Source: Linderina pennispora (Eukaryota; Kickxellomycota; Kickxellomycetes; Kickxellales; Kickxellaceae). Taken from it: a stretch of DNA of 19,467 nt. The notes under the pieces are model-generated. The model had not been told where the DNA came from, did not search any database, and saw only the letters and a program-made list of their open reading frames with translations. Of this stretch, positions 9,124 to 18,367 are shown piece by piece (position 1 is the stretch's first letter; each line of letters begins with the position of its first letter). The DNA lies in the NCBI RefSeq assembly GCF_002104995.1, contig NW_024468437.1, positions 1-19,467 of the forward strand, in the 5' to 3' direction. Position numbers and translations under genes: made by a program.

Positions 9124-10852
9124 GCTGGTGTTGGAGGTGTGCTGGTGTGTTTTCTGTTTTGTTGCGCGAGGAGGTTGTCTTTTCTTTGCACCATGGCCCT
9201 ATGTTTTTCTTGTATACTGAAAGCAACATTTTTGGGCGCATCATACAATGTAACAAATTTGGGCAAAAAGGACAATATGTATTAAAGCCTCGCAAGGTTT
9301 TCGGGACACACACAGCCATTTGAAACTTTGCCGTTTCATTGTCGATGTGGAAATCGTACAATTGCAGCCCGTTTATGAAAACAGAAAAACAAACCAGCCA
9401 AGTGAGAGTGGCCCAAACGTGCTTCACAGTGAGACACTTGCCATGGTCCACTCTACGAAAAAAAACGGCGGTCCCTATATTCAGTGAGGAAAAATGAACA
9501 GTAACATGAGAATTGCTCAGCTTGCTATATCCGTCCCCTGATACACACTATATCACCAAATGTAAGGAATCTGGCACCTGTTTTGCTCGCTCCCTCTCCT
9601 GATGGTCTAGCAGACAGGGAGTGCTCCCACGGCTTCCCGAACGAACAATTAGGTACTAGCCCAGGTGCTATTTATAGAGAACAGCGCAACTGACGTGATT
9701 AGCATCAAATTTAGCCTGCAGGCAAGAAATTGCATATCAGAAAAATGGTGAAAGGCATTATTGCTGAGGGCTTCACAGAGCAATAACAAGCATGCGGGTC
9801 TGAGCCACATGCACAAAACCCAGTGCCAGGAAACCAAAAAGCACTGAGAAAACAGGTTACCGCCACAGTATGATGAAAGTAGGCGTCAGTTGCATGTACG
9901 TAATTACAAGCAGATTTAATAAAGATCATGCACAGGAAAAATCGCAGCATGAGAATACAGAGCCAAGACCAGACGTTATCTCTGCCCGTAAACCCAGCCA
10001 CCAATGTTTCCAGTTCACGCTGCACACCAAAAAACCGCCTGTTGCCAAGTCCTTTTCCCATTAATCATCACCAGCTCCAGGCACTTTTGTTCTTCATTCC
10101 CCTGTCCTTTTGTCAGTTAGTTGCGACCTTAAAAATCGATATAGTTTCGGCAACCATCCCCCTCGTTGGTTTCGGCCTCAGCAAGCCCGGACTGCTGAAG
10201 CTACCATTGCCAGGCAGGGAGCCCCCTGATGCATGCACATAGCCAGCAAGCGATACGAATCTTGTCTGGTCATTTTCGCGGCAGCACATGGAACACATGA
10301 GTGGTGTGTCAAATTATGCTGCATATGTGGCCGTTGTTGTATTCTTGGGGATGTATACCTTGTATTCAACACAGTTGCATTCTGTACACAGCATTATTAC
10401 ATTGATTTTATTGAGTTTTTTTATTTATATCATATGTGGATACTAGAGTAACTACGGTGCCTATAGCTATAAGATTTCGCGTAGCATAGCTTTGTCAACT
10501 GTTATGTACTTTGCCCTACCCAAACATGTGGGGGCTGCGTTGTACATTGATGCATCTAGCTCGCTAAGGCACCATTTCGGTCTGATGATATGCCATGTGT
10601 GTGATACTCGTGATGTACGAACGAAATGGGCCACTCTGAACAGTGTATATGCACCACTAGCATGGCACATATGTAATGTCATCAAACTGGTCCGGCACCA
10701 TCGTAAACTAGGCGCGCCAGAATATTATGTAGGGCCCGTATGTTTGGATGCTGAAAGGTGCAATATCATAAATACAGCCTTCCTAATAACGTAAATTACA
10801 TTCAAAGAGAGCCTCTTGTTAACAAATCCCTAAAAAGAGGAGCTAAAGAACC
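9124..10852. other. Long spacer without a supported gene
   Basis: The stretch is AT-richer than the genes. The left part (to about 9450) is probably upstream sequence of the repeat-protein gene. Open frames such as 9711-10061 (-), 9928-10242 (+) and 10492-10794 (+, 100 residues with CHVC) have no family motif and no convincing splice partners. I see no tRNA-like T-arm, no terminal repeats and no transposase motif. Confidence 0.5.
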
Positions 10853-10911
10853 ATGATGACGACTCCACTGCCACTGCCGCCGATGCGACCATTCAGCCGA
10901 TGGGCGAGTAG
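10834..10911 (+). CDS. Candidate last exon of an unidentified plus-strand gene
   Basis: A short plus-strand frame reads EELKNHDDDSTATAADATIQ, then PMGE, and stops at TAG 10909-10911. A possible acceptor (CCTAAAAAG) precedes it. The stop would be convergent with the small basic gene whose own stop is at 11014. No upstream exon could be assigned with confidence, so this may be chance. Confidence 0.15.
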   Translation, partial: KEELKNHDDDSTATAADATIQPMGE

Positions 10912-10966
10912 TTCAATTTTTCGCGGGACGCTAGGTTTTCTGCGATCGATCGTGTCTACGCTTACT

Positions 10967-10972
10967 TTTATT
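10967..10972 (-). terminator. AATAAA poly(A) signal
   Basis: On the minus strand this reads AATAAA, about 42 bp beyond the stop of the DUF3245-like gene, a normal distance for a fungal 3'-end signal. Confidence 0.45.
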
Positions 10973-11013
10973 CACAATGTGCAGATTTTACCAAGGAATA
11001 CCTTGTTTCCTAA

Positions 11014-11484
11014 CTACCGTTTCCTACGCTTCACCAGTGTATCCAAAAATGCCGCACTGCGCTTCTGCTTCTTCTTGGGCATCTGCTTTGGCGTACTATC
11101 ACTCGGCTTCGCTACAATACTTGACCGACTTTCCTCCTCCTCCTCCTCCTCCACAACCTTTTTGGGCTCATTTGGTTTTTCGCTAACCAGACCTTTGGTT
11201 AGTTTGCGCTTGAGCTTGAGTTCCTCGGCAGACAGAATGCCGGTAGCGGACTGGGCGGCCAACATTTCCTTGTGCGAGAGGAATTTGGCGCCGACACCGA
11301 GGCGCGCTGGGCGGCCATGGAAGATTTCGCGGGCCTTGGGTGTGGCGTTGGAATCGGAGTCAGAGTCGGAGTCGCCGAGCCAGGAGCTGATCAAGGTGGA
11401 GGCGGAATTGGCAGATGCGCGCAGCTGTGCCTCGATCTCCTGGACCTGCTGCTGCTTCTCCTTGTCCTGCTTAGACTTGGCCAT
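11014..11484 (-). CDS. Small lysine-rich nuclear protein, DUF3245-like
   Basis: This gives 156 residues starting MAKSKQDKEK (ATG 11482-11484). An in-frame ATG 84 bp upstream exists, but the residues it adds are not protein-like, so the shorter start is preferred. In order: a Gln/Glu helix; STLISSWLGD followed by an Asp-Ser run; the block RPARLGVGAKFLSHKEM; a basic helix (EELKLKRKLTK); a Glu run; and a basic tail ending LVKRRKR, a likely nuclear or nucleolar signal. The SSWLG and RPxRLGxGAK pairing resembles what I recall of fungal DUF3245 proteins of unknown function; this assignment is from memory and moderate. No intron or frameshift is needed. It lies 210 bp downstream of the PWWP gene on the same strand. 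Confidence 0.75.
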   Translation of the reverse strand: MAKSKQDKEKQQQVQEIEAQLRASANSASTLISSWLGDSDSDSDSNATPKAREIFHGRPARLGVGAKFLSHKEMLAAQSATGILSAEELKLKRKLTKGLVSEKPNEPKKVVEEEEEEESRSSIVAKPSDSTPKQMPKKKQKRSAAFLDTLVKRRKR

Positions 11485-11694
11485 GGCGAAAAGAGTATGT
11501 GTGGTTTGGATACATGCAGAGTACGAAAGAGTACTTCCGGGATCACAAAGGAGCATCTCAAGTGGCATGGTGAGAAAGCGGGTAAAATTATGGTCAAATA
11601 GGATAATTACAAAATCAGCGGATCAGAATTTTCGCCAGGAGGTGAAGCGCCCTCCATGCAAACAAAGAGAGAAGCTGTTCTCCGAGAAAAAGAC

Positions 11695-12965
11695 TCAATG
11701 CACTTTCCTGCGCTTATGACCAAAGCGCGTCGAAGCGCCCGAGTTTGGCGGCCACTCATTGCCACTGCCCTCCCAAATGTCCCTTGCAGCATTGCGCACC
11801 AGCACGCGGCAGGCACGGAATTCGCGCTGCATTTTCTCCAGCTCACCCAAGGCCTTCTTGATTTCATCCATGACCTCGCGGGACTGTGTGTCGTCAGCCA
11901 GTACCGGCAGGTCAACGGGTACAGGGCTCGGGCGACGCATCTGGCGCTTGGTAGACAGCGGCGGGCGGCCGCGGCGGCCGGTACGCGCCGGCTTTGGGGT
12001 CTGCTCCGGTGTGGCCGGCGTGGCCGGCGTGGCCGGTGTGGCTGGAGTGGCCGGGGTTGAGGGCGATGGCTCCTTGGTTGGCGGAGTGGTGGGCATGAGC
12101 TGCGGCTCGCTCGAGCAGCTGCCGGTCGATACCAGCGTGACCGAGTCGGAGTCAGCGTGCGGCGATGATGGCGGGGTCTTGGCTGGCGATAAAGCGAATG
12201 GCAGCTGGAGGGTTTCGGTGCCTGTTTGCCAGAGCTTCCACTTGAATTTGCTATGCACGTGGCCGGTCTTCAGATACGACAGGGCGCTTTTGATTGCCCG
12301 GTCCTTCAGGAACGCTGGCGTCGTCGAGGCAAATTCGGTGAACGGCGCCTGGGCGGTATCGAAGACCCGCAGCTCCTGCTCACGAACTGTGGAACTACAT
12401 GTTTTTTTGGGTTTAGAAAGGTATGCGAAATCGCGCATGGAAAAAAACAGTGCATAATCACTTTTTGCAAATAGGGAGGGTGGGTAAGTAACACCTAGAA
12501 GTCGGGGCACGATCCACCCCTCCCGGGGATTGGTCTGACGAATGAACGGGGGAAAGCTCTGGGCTTCCTAACCACCACCAGCCTAGCTTTTAGCAAAAAT
12601 TGCTCCTGGACAGCTTGAGAGAAAAAGCGCATTTGTTCTTACTATTTGTTGTCTTCAAAGTACTTGACCAGGTATTCGGCGGCACTCAGGGATAGGCAGC
12701 CCATGCTTGCGTCAATTTCGTCTGTGGGAACGATCTATAATGGATTGTTGGTTGAGGGGGTATGTGACCAGGAAGGGGAGATATGCTGAGTGCTAATGCA
12801 CAGATGTAACAAGGGGAGGGCGATAGTCATCAACCCGGGGAGGGTATCTGCCAAACTTACCATTGCCGGCCACCAGTACTTGGCAGTGTTGTCCAGCGGG
12901 TCCACGAAGACCACGTCGCGGCCGCGCCATTTGAGAGACTGTACGGGCTCTGGCATGCCAACCAT
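11695..12965 (-). CDS. PWWP-domain / AT-hook chromatin protein
   Basis: PWWP domains bind methylated histone tails and DNA. Three exons, 12965-12861, 12734-12643 and 12460-11695, join in phase to exactly 321 codons with no correction. Exon 1 reads VVFVDPLDNTAKYWWPAM, the strand and aromatic-cage start of a PWWP fold. Exon 2 continues IVPTDEID through EYLVKYFEDNKY, and exon 3 opens DYALFFSMRDFAYL. After a helical segment come a Ser/Pro/Thr linker with five TPA repeats, an AT-hook-like RTGRRGRPPLS, a C-terminal helix (MDEIKKALGELEKMQREF) and a basic tail KRRKVH. The layout resembles fungal Pdp/Ioc4-type PWWP proteins. The partner complex cannot be told from sequence. Confidence 0.82.
12011..12055 (-). 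repeat. Five 9-bp repeats encoding Thr-Pro-Ala
   Basis: Five tandem 9-bp units, GTGGCCGGC-like on the plus strand, encode TPA five times in the linker of the PWWP protein. The unit is a multiple of three, so copy-number change keeps the frame. Confidence 0.85.
12461..12642 (-). other. Intron 2 of the PWWP gene
   Basis: Donor GTAAGAAC follows AACAAATA; the acceptor is GCAAAAAG before TGATTATG. The 182-nt intron splits a Tyr codon (TA/T). Exon 3 is also open for a further 50 bp into this intron from an ATG at 12508-12510, which is why the exon boundary needs transcript support. Confidence 0.6.
12735..12860 (-). other. Intron 1 of the PWWP gene
   Basis: Donor GTAAGTTT comes directly after the ATG codon of YWWPAM; the acceptor is CCATTATAG. 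The 126-nt intron sits in phase 0 inside the PWWP domain. Confidence 0.75.
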
Positions 12966-13427
12966 TACGTGAGATTTTTGTGCAGAGTCGTTGATATGAA
13001 GGCGTGAATAAAAAATTGTGTTTCCAGAGAGCAGTTTTGTAGAAAAAATGGTATATAGAAAATAACGAGGGGAAAATGCTTCAGGGAAGGAAGAAGAGGA
13101 GAAACGGGTGGGGAGGCGTGTTGAGCGAGGCGGAGAACCTCTTCCTTTTTCTTAACGCATCAGTGTGACGTTTTTTTCAAACTGCTATTTTTTTCTCCAA
13201 GCTTTTCTGCCATGAGAACTGATAGAAACGGCGGGCCACAGTAGTTTACCATAGCAGGGACACTGGGACGATTCTAATGACAGCAGCCGGCGCTGATCAC
13301 ACACCTCCGGGAAAACCGCACCCACAAAAGCGCACAAGAGTCGGTCAGGAGCATAGCCCCTTTCTTTTCACGTTCCTTGAGCAATACACCCCACTCACAA
13401 TTAATCCTGTTTCTTTTCCTCACGCAA
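12966..13427. other. Divergent promoter region
   Basis: The spacer separates the minus-strand PWWP gene from the plus-strand ABC ATPase gene. It contains an A/T-rich TATATA at 13052-13057, T-runs, and a TGACG half-site near 13167. The frame 13277-13489 has no recognisable content. Confidence 0.45.
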
Positions 13428-13464
13428 ATGGCATCAACCTACGGCGCAATCAGCAGCGGACAGC

Positions 13465-14117
13465 ATGGTCCTGCAGGTCAAAGAGCTGACCAAGCGCAAA
13501 GACACCGGCCGACCACCTCTTCTACGACGTGACGTTCTCGCTCCACCCGGGCGACACGCTGGCGGTCCGCGGGCCCAGCGGCGTGGGCAAAAACCACACT
13601 CCTGCGGTGCCTGGCGCAGCTCACGCCCTATGACGCAGGCGTCTGCACATTAATGACACCCAAGCCGACGACTCCGCAGGACCTGGGGGTCCCGCAGTGG
13701 CGCGCCTCGGTCATGTATGTGCCGCAGCGCCCGGCGCAGCTGCCCGGCACGCCGCTGGAGTTCTTCGATCAGGTGACGGGGTTCCGCGCGCAGCAGGGCC
13801 GCGCCCACTATGATCCGGTGGAGATCGCCGAGGACTGGGGGGTTAGCGATGAGCTGTGGCACAAGAAATGGCCCGAGCTGTCGGGCGGCGAGCAACAGAG
13901 GGTTGCATTGGCTGTGGCGCTGGCCTGTGACCCCAAGGTGCTTTTGCTGGACGAGCCCACCAGTGCGCTGGACCCGGCCACGACCTTGATGGTTGAGCAG
14001 GCGTTGGCCGGCCGCACGTGCGTGTGGATCACCCACGACGACGCCCAGGAGAAGCGCATTGCTACAAAGTCGCTGACCATCCACGCCGATGCCACGTACT
14101 CCATAACCGAGCACTGA
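13465..14117 (+). CDS. Stand-alone ABC ATPase, FetA/YbbL-STAR1-like (frameshifted)
   Basis: This is a single nucleotide-binding domain without membrane segments. Walker A GPSGVGK is at 13571-13591, the Q-loop region [13 protein letters not shown] near 13712-13750, signature LSGGEQQ at 13878-13898, Walker B LLLDEP at 13941-13958 with the D-loop SALD, and the switch His at 14034-14036 in WITHDD. Two extra bases (near 13500 and in the A-run at 13589-13593) break the N-terminal third; stepping over them gives about 216 residues. The alternative ATG at 13428 (MASTYGAISSG) would need another frame change. The length and the Q-loop wording resemble bacterial FetA/YbbL and plant STAR1, which pair with a FetB/STAR2 membrane protein in metal tolerance. 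No such partner is in the window. The family is sure; the subfamily is moderate. Confidence 0.85.
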
Positions 14118-14203
14118 GGAAGACTGGCGAGAGGACAGAGCAGAAAAACCGACAGTTAGCTTCTCTTCGTCCAAGCTCCTTTTCACATCAATCTCATTAT
14201 CAC

Positions 14204-14766
14204 ATGACTGAACGAGAGTTTAACGCACGGTTCGTCTCCGAGGACACTCTGTCGGAGGCCAAGAAAGAGCGGGAAGAGGCCTGGCGCCAAGCCTACAAAA
14301 CCGAGCCCGTACCAGAGCCTTCCTACGACCCGCGCACGCTTTACGAGCGCCTGCAGGAACAGAAGCGCAAAAAAGAAGACGAGTTTATGGAATCCCACCG
14401 CCTTAGCAAGCAGATCAGGCTTTTGGACCAGGACGAGACCGAGTTCCTCGAAGCCATCGACGACCAGGAGCACGAGAAAAACATGGCCAAACGCCGCAGA
14501 GACATGCTGGAAGCCGCTGAATTCCAGCGCATGGTCGCTGAGAAACGCACCAAGGATGTGCCAAAGAAATCCACAGCGAAGCGGCCTGTGGCCAAGTCGC
14601 TTGTGAGCAGAATTGCCGTGGTTGTCAAGGAAGTCAAGGCAGAGCCCAAAAACCCAGACCAGAGCCAAAAGTTGTTCCCAAAGAGCCCAGTGGCCAGGAA
14701 AACCCGCTGAGTGTGCTAGCCTCATATCCGAGCGACAGTGAAACTGAATCGAAGAGTGATCAGTAG
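14204..14766 (+). CDS. NIP30 / FAM192A (PSME3IP1)-family protein (one frameshift)
   Basis: In animals this family is nuclear and binds the PA28-gamma proteasome activator. The start MTEREFNARFVSEDTLSEAK is at 14204. The NIP30 N-terminal domain (about residues 5-115) is clear: FVSE, a charged helix, YDPRTLYERLQEQK, then LDQDETEFLEAIDDQE. After a basic linker, one C appears lost near 14655. Without it translation stops at 14710 (VARKTR). With it the frame runs VVPKEPSGQENPLSVLASYP, then SDSETESKSDQ, to TAG 14764-14766, about 187 residues. The Tyr/Ser-Asp-Ser-Glu tail resembles the acidic phospho-motif at the animal C-terminus (recalled, moderate). It starts 86 bp after the ABC ATPase stop on the same strand. 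Confidence 0.85.
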
Positions 14767-14846
14767 TGTTAATGTTCTCTTTTTCTCATCTCAGCAGTGA
14801 TACACACTCGTGACCAGCAAAGATCTACGATGGAAGAGAAAACTCG

Positions 14847-14860
14847 AAAAAAAAAAAAAA
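14847..14860 (+). repeat. 14-A homopolymer
   Basis: An uninterrupted run of 14 A lies about 80 bp after the NIP30-family stop and is followed by TTATTTATA. It may be part of the 3'UTR or of the promoter of the next gene. Its length is likely to be unreliable. Confidence 0.7.
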
Positions 14861-14974
14861 GTTATTTATACGCCTTTCTTCACGGAGCAGTATTGCCCAG
14901 TCCCTCCATGCCTGACGAAAGCACAGACAAAGCTTGCTTTCTTCTCATTTTCGTTCTATAATTCATAGCTCAGC

Positions 14975-16637
14975 ATGCCGAGCGCGATACTTTTCCAGCA
15001 GCTTTTCATCGATATGCTAGTGGCCGAGCTGCTAACGCCAGCACGTCTGGGAGCACCTGCACCGACGCAACCCAGCCGCTGCGCTCCCTACAGCCTTTCG
15101 CTGGCGTCTGCCGCACATGGGCGCGCGCGCTCCCACCACCTGCACAAGACGCTCTCTATAAGCATCCGCAAGCCGACATCTTTGCAGCGCTCGCAGCACC
15201 TCTTCCATGTGGCCAGCACTGCGCCTGGTCATCTACGGGGTGTTACCGGCGCGGCACGTGCAAGGGCGTACCAACCTGCATCTCGTAAAGCACCGCACAC
15301 GATGTGGCTGGAGATTGACGCGATGTCGGCCCAACAATGGCCATGCGTGTACTTCAGGAGATTGGGTTCCAAGGCCGCATGTGGGAGGTGGAACACTGAA
15401 GTGCTATGTGCATCACTCAGTGGGTGGCCAGTATACGTGGAGCCGCAATCAGACGAGCCGCGCCGAGCAGTTGTTTGAAACCGTGAAAAGGCAGCTGCCG
15501 GAGCCCAGCGAGTCGAATATCAGTCGGCAGGTCCAAATAGCGACATCTTCCCGATCTACAACGGCTTCCGCAAGGTAATGATGGAACCGGCACTGACGGC
15601 GCTGACATTGGATATCAACGGGCGATTGCATGACTTTGCAATGCTGCCCCTTACGACCGCCGCAACGCTCAGGTCGTTGGTCCTGAATAACATCACCCTG
15701 AGTGGTTTCCTGAATGCATTTGTGGAGACCACGCACGCGCACCGTCGGACGCGCACACTGCCAGTGGCGGTATTTGCAGAGCTGAGTGCCTGGATATCCA
15801 CTTGATTCATGTAAGCAGCCCAGGTGGACCAGCACTGCAGAGACTCGACAGGCTGCTGCGGTTCCCGAAGCTCCAAAAACTCTCCTCGACCCGGCCATTG
15901 GTCGGGCCGTATCGCTTTTGCCGGCCTTCCACGCGTCGCCTCTGCATACTCTGAGGTTACTCAACACCGACGCGTCGCTCTTGCCATTCGACCAGCGCGA
16001 TTTCCCCAGGCTCTGCTCTCTGGATGTCGCCCTGCGGTACCTGCCGAGTCATGAATTGCACACGCTGGAAGGTTTGCCGCAGGCGCTTCTCGCGCATTCG
16101 AATCTGCGGTATTTGAGGTTTTCCTGCTGACATTGATTTCAAGTACCCCAACTGTTCGCTGCATGTTTCTGGAGCACTGAGCTCAGCGCGACAGTCGCGT
16201 CTGATGCAGCCACGGAAATTGTTCGGCCAGCTGCCATTCTTGAAGACATTGGCGTACCAGATAGATGCTGGCCGCAGCAGCCGGCGGCTAGCCCGGCGGG
16301 AGGTAGTTGAAATGGTTGCAGGGGGGCTTGGGAGTACGCCATTGAATATGCGGCTGCAAAGCTGGGCGTGGTGGCAGTGTGCTATGCGAGGATGTGCCTG
16401 CACGTGCTTTGCGGAGGCGGCGGAGGTGCTAAGATTGGCAGCGCGCGTGCCATCGCTGTTGTGCTTGGAGATGGGCCATGGGCGCGTGTTCGTCGCTAAA
16501 GGTCCTGCGGGATGCGCTCGGCGATCCAGTGCTGCGCGCCCGCTGGGCATTTGCAGCATCTAGAGATCAAGAGCATCTGTGTGTATAAGGGCTGGCAACC
16601 ATTATTCTCTGGAATATACTTTTTCCTATCACGGTGA
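14975..16637 (+). pseudogene. F-box/LRR-like protein gene, densely frameshifted
   Basis: Coding sense is clear but scattered over all three plus frames. In order: MPSAILFQQLFIDMLVAELL (14975), HVWEHLHRRNPAAAL (15042), LQPFAGVCRTWARAL (15088), ALRLVIYGVLPARHV (about 15213), GGQYTWSRNQTSRAEQLFET (about 15422), SDIFPIYNGFRKVMMEPAL (about 15538), TLRSLVLNNITL, then LRLLNTDASLLPFDQRDFPR with LCSLDVALRYLPSHELHTLE (15948-16070) and ALLAHSNLRYLRFS. An LRR-like LQHLEIKSICVYKG follows at about 16550. This matches an F-box-like head plus irregular leucine-rich repeats, a large family in Kickxellales as I recall. At least eight frame changes occur in about 1.6 kb, denser than in neighbours, so either decay or poor sequence is possible. 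The 3' end is uncertain. Confidence 0.6.
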
Positions 16638-16858
16638 TGACATCACGCTCTCTATTGTAACCTTTTTGCTGGAGTTTTCAGCCTATTCAAAAAGTGAGTG
16701 GATAAGGGGCGGGTTCCGCGCCACTGCTTGCTTTTTCCTTAGTGCGTATTAAGACCCATTGAAAAAACAGGCCGATCGCACGCCTCGCGTTTCTTATCTC
16801 CTGTTATCATTTTCCTTCACTCTTTCTCTCGTTAACAGCCATTCATACACTAGTGAGA

Positions 16859-17802
16859 ATGTCCCTGTCGCCCTCCGGATCCCGCAAGGTCATTGATCCC
16901 GACACGTACTTTGACCAGAACTCGCCGCCATCGAACCTGGAGTGGGCGCACTCTGCGGTGAGTGCGTTTGTCAGCAGCCAGCCGCCTCACCAGCCGATCG
17001 TGCTAGTGACGAGCGGCGGCACGACCGTGCCCCTGGAGAACAACACAGTGCGGTTCGTAGACAACTTCAGCCTGGGTACGCGCGGCAGCAGCTCGGCTGA
17101 GCAATTTCTGGCGGCCGGCTACGCGGTGATATTCCTGTACCGCGACAAGTCGCTGCAGCCGTTCCACCGGCACTACCCGCGTGGGCTTTTGTCCTACCTG
17201 GAGCCCGACGGCACCGGCAACGTGCAGATCCAGGCAAAGTACCGGGATTCGGTAATCCGCGACCTGCATTTACTGCAAAAGTACTCTGGCACCAAGCTGC
17301 TGATGGTAGATTTCACGACGCTGTCGGACTATTTGTTTCTGCTGCGCGCAATCTCGCAGATTCTGGCTCCGCTGGGCTCGGCGGCGATGTTTTATTTGGC
17401 GGCGGCAGTCAGCGATTTCTTCATTCCGTCGCACAGTATGTCGGAGCACAAGATTCAGTCGCGCGACGGCGACCTGACCCTGCGGATGAACCAGGTGCCC
17501 AAGTTCCTGGCACCGCTGGTCAGCACCTGGGCGCCCCGGTGCTTCACGGTGTCGTTCAAGCTGGAGACCGACCCCGAGCTGCTTGTGCCCAAGGCGCAAT
17601 ATGCACTCAACAAGTACGGCCACCAGATTGTCATTGCCAATATGCTACATTCGCGCAAGTGGCAGGTGTGGTTTATCACCAGGGAGTCGGACCAGCCGTA
17701 TGAGACCACATCCCCAAGGAAGAGGCCGAAAAGGGCCGCGACATCGAGCAGGACGTGGTGGTGGAGCTGGCGAAGCGGCATCGCGTCTTTATGGCAGCTT
17801 GA
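16859..17802 (+). CDS. CAB2: Phosphopantothenate-cysteine ligase (CoA biosynthesis)
   Basis: The enzyme joins cysteine to 4'-phosphopantothenate, the second step from pantothenate to CoA; the eukaryotic form is a separate protein in the cytosol. The start MSLSPSGSRKVIDPDTYF is at 16859. Family blocks are VTSGGTTVPLE (about 50-60), VRFVDNFSLGTRG (about 64-76), AAAVSDFFIP (about 181-190), EHKIQS, VPKFLAPLVSTWAPR, FKLETDP (about 233-239) and VIANMLHSRK (about 257-266). One base is missing near 17707. Adding it gives IPKEEAEKGRDIEQDVVVEL and then AKRHRVFMAA with TGA at 17800-17802, about 314 residues, family-like. The uncorrected frame runs to 17842 with a Trp/Arg-rich, non-conserved tail. Confidence 0.93.
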
Positions 17803-17840
17803 TTTCAATATGGGCTGTTACCAAGATCAAGTTTGTTGTT

Positions 17841-17846
17841 AATAAA
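17841..17846 (+). terminator. AATAAA poly(A) signal of the CoA-ligase gene
   Basis: A perfect AATAAA lies 39 bp after the corrected stop at 17802, a normal spacing. It supports the corrected end, because the uncorrected frame would run into the signal. Confidence 0.55.
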
Positions 17847-18007
17847 TCACCCCTGTTCCTTTTCTTCTCCAGCCAAAACCATTGCTCTTCAAAGAGGCTG
17901 TTCCTGATGCTACTGCCAGCAGGGCGCAGGTTCCGCAAAAACAAAAAAGCAAAGATGGTGGAAAAATAACAGTAGCACGCTCGACATTCCATTCAAAACT
18001 CGAGCTG

Positions 18008-18058
18008 CTCTCTTGGTAGCCTATTTCCAAGAGAATGTGTCTCTGCGGCTTCTCTTGG
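18008..18058. repeat. Three-part inverted repeat with two alternative hairpins
   Basis: TCTCTTGG (18009-18016), CCAAGAGAA (18027-18035) and TTCTCTTGG (18050-18058) are arranged so that the middle block can pair with either flank. The loops are about 10 and 14 nt, and the second stem is a perfect 9 bp. It lies about 200 bp after the CoA-ligase stop. Confidence 0.6.
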
Positions 18059-18345
18059 CAACTCACCAGATATGCTAGCCATCCGGGGGATCAGCGAGAA
18101 TGTTTTATTTGGTAGCTTTTTGCTGGATAGCAAGCAGCCCAGCCCTACTGCGGCATCGTCGTACTATTTTCCCAGCAAAAAAGCCCGTGTCTACTAAAGT
18201 GCGCGCTGAAACTTTCTTGTCGCAGCCTAAAAATACATGTTTCTCCACATACACACTGCGCCAGGGACGGGCCGCAGATGGAGTTTCTGGATGGTATTTC
18301 CAGCACATTTGGCCCAGTGCCCGATCCTGTTTTTAGCGTACATCT

Positions 18346-18367
18346 CTCCCCCGCACACATGGGGGAG
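18346..18367. repeat. Perfect 7-bp GC hairpin
   Basis: CTCCCCC (18346-18352) and GGGGGAG (18361-18367) flank an 8-nt loop. It is a stable short stem in the spacer, about 390 bp upstream of the secreted-protein ATG. No role is evident. Confidence 0.55.

Noticed and set aside
8996-9451. Upstream extension of the repeat-protein frame to an ATG at 9451
   Set aside because: The ATG at 8995 begins a textbook signal peptide and a TATA box lies at 9117-9123. The extension would bury the signal peptide inside the protein.
10569-10700. Possible large imperfect inverted repeat
   Set aside because: Short shared words (CATGGCA, CATCA, GGCACC) can be matched only with many gaps; it is not better than chance by eye.
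10853-11719. 288-residue plus-strand open frame
   Set aside because: It lies opposite the DUF3245-like gene. The Leu/Ser-rich part mirrors the Lys/Glu/Asp-Ser codons of the other strand, and the minus-strand product is far more protein-like.
14018-14203. Upstream extension of the NIP30-family frame
   Set aside because: It overlaps the end of the ABC ATPase in another frame; the family N-terminus begins at MTEREFNARF (14204).
17803-17842. Longer C-terminus of the CoA ligase ending near 17842
   Set aside because: The Trp/Arg-rich tail is out of frame; the alternative frame gives a conserved-looking helix ending RHRVFMAA and a poly(A) signal follows it.
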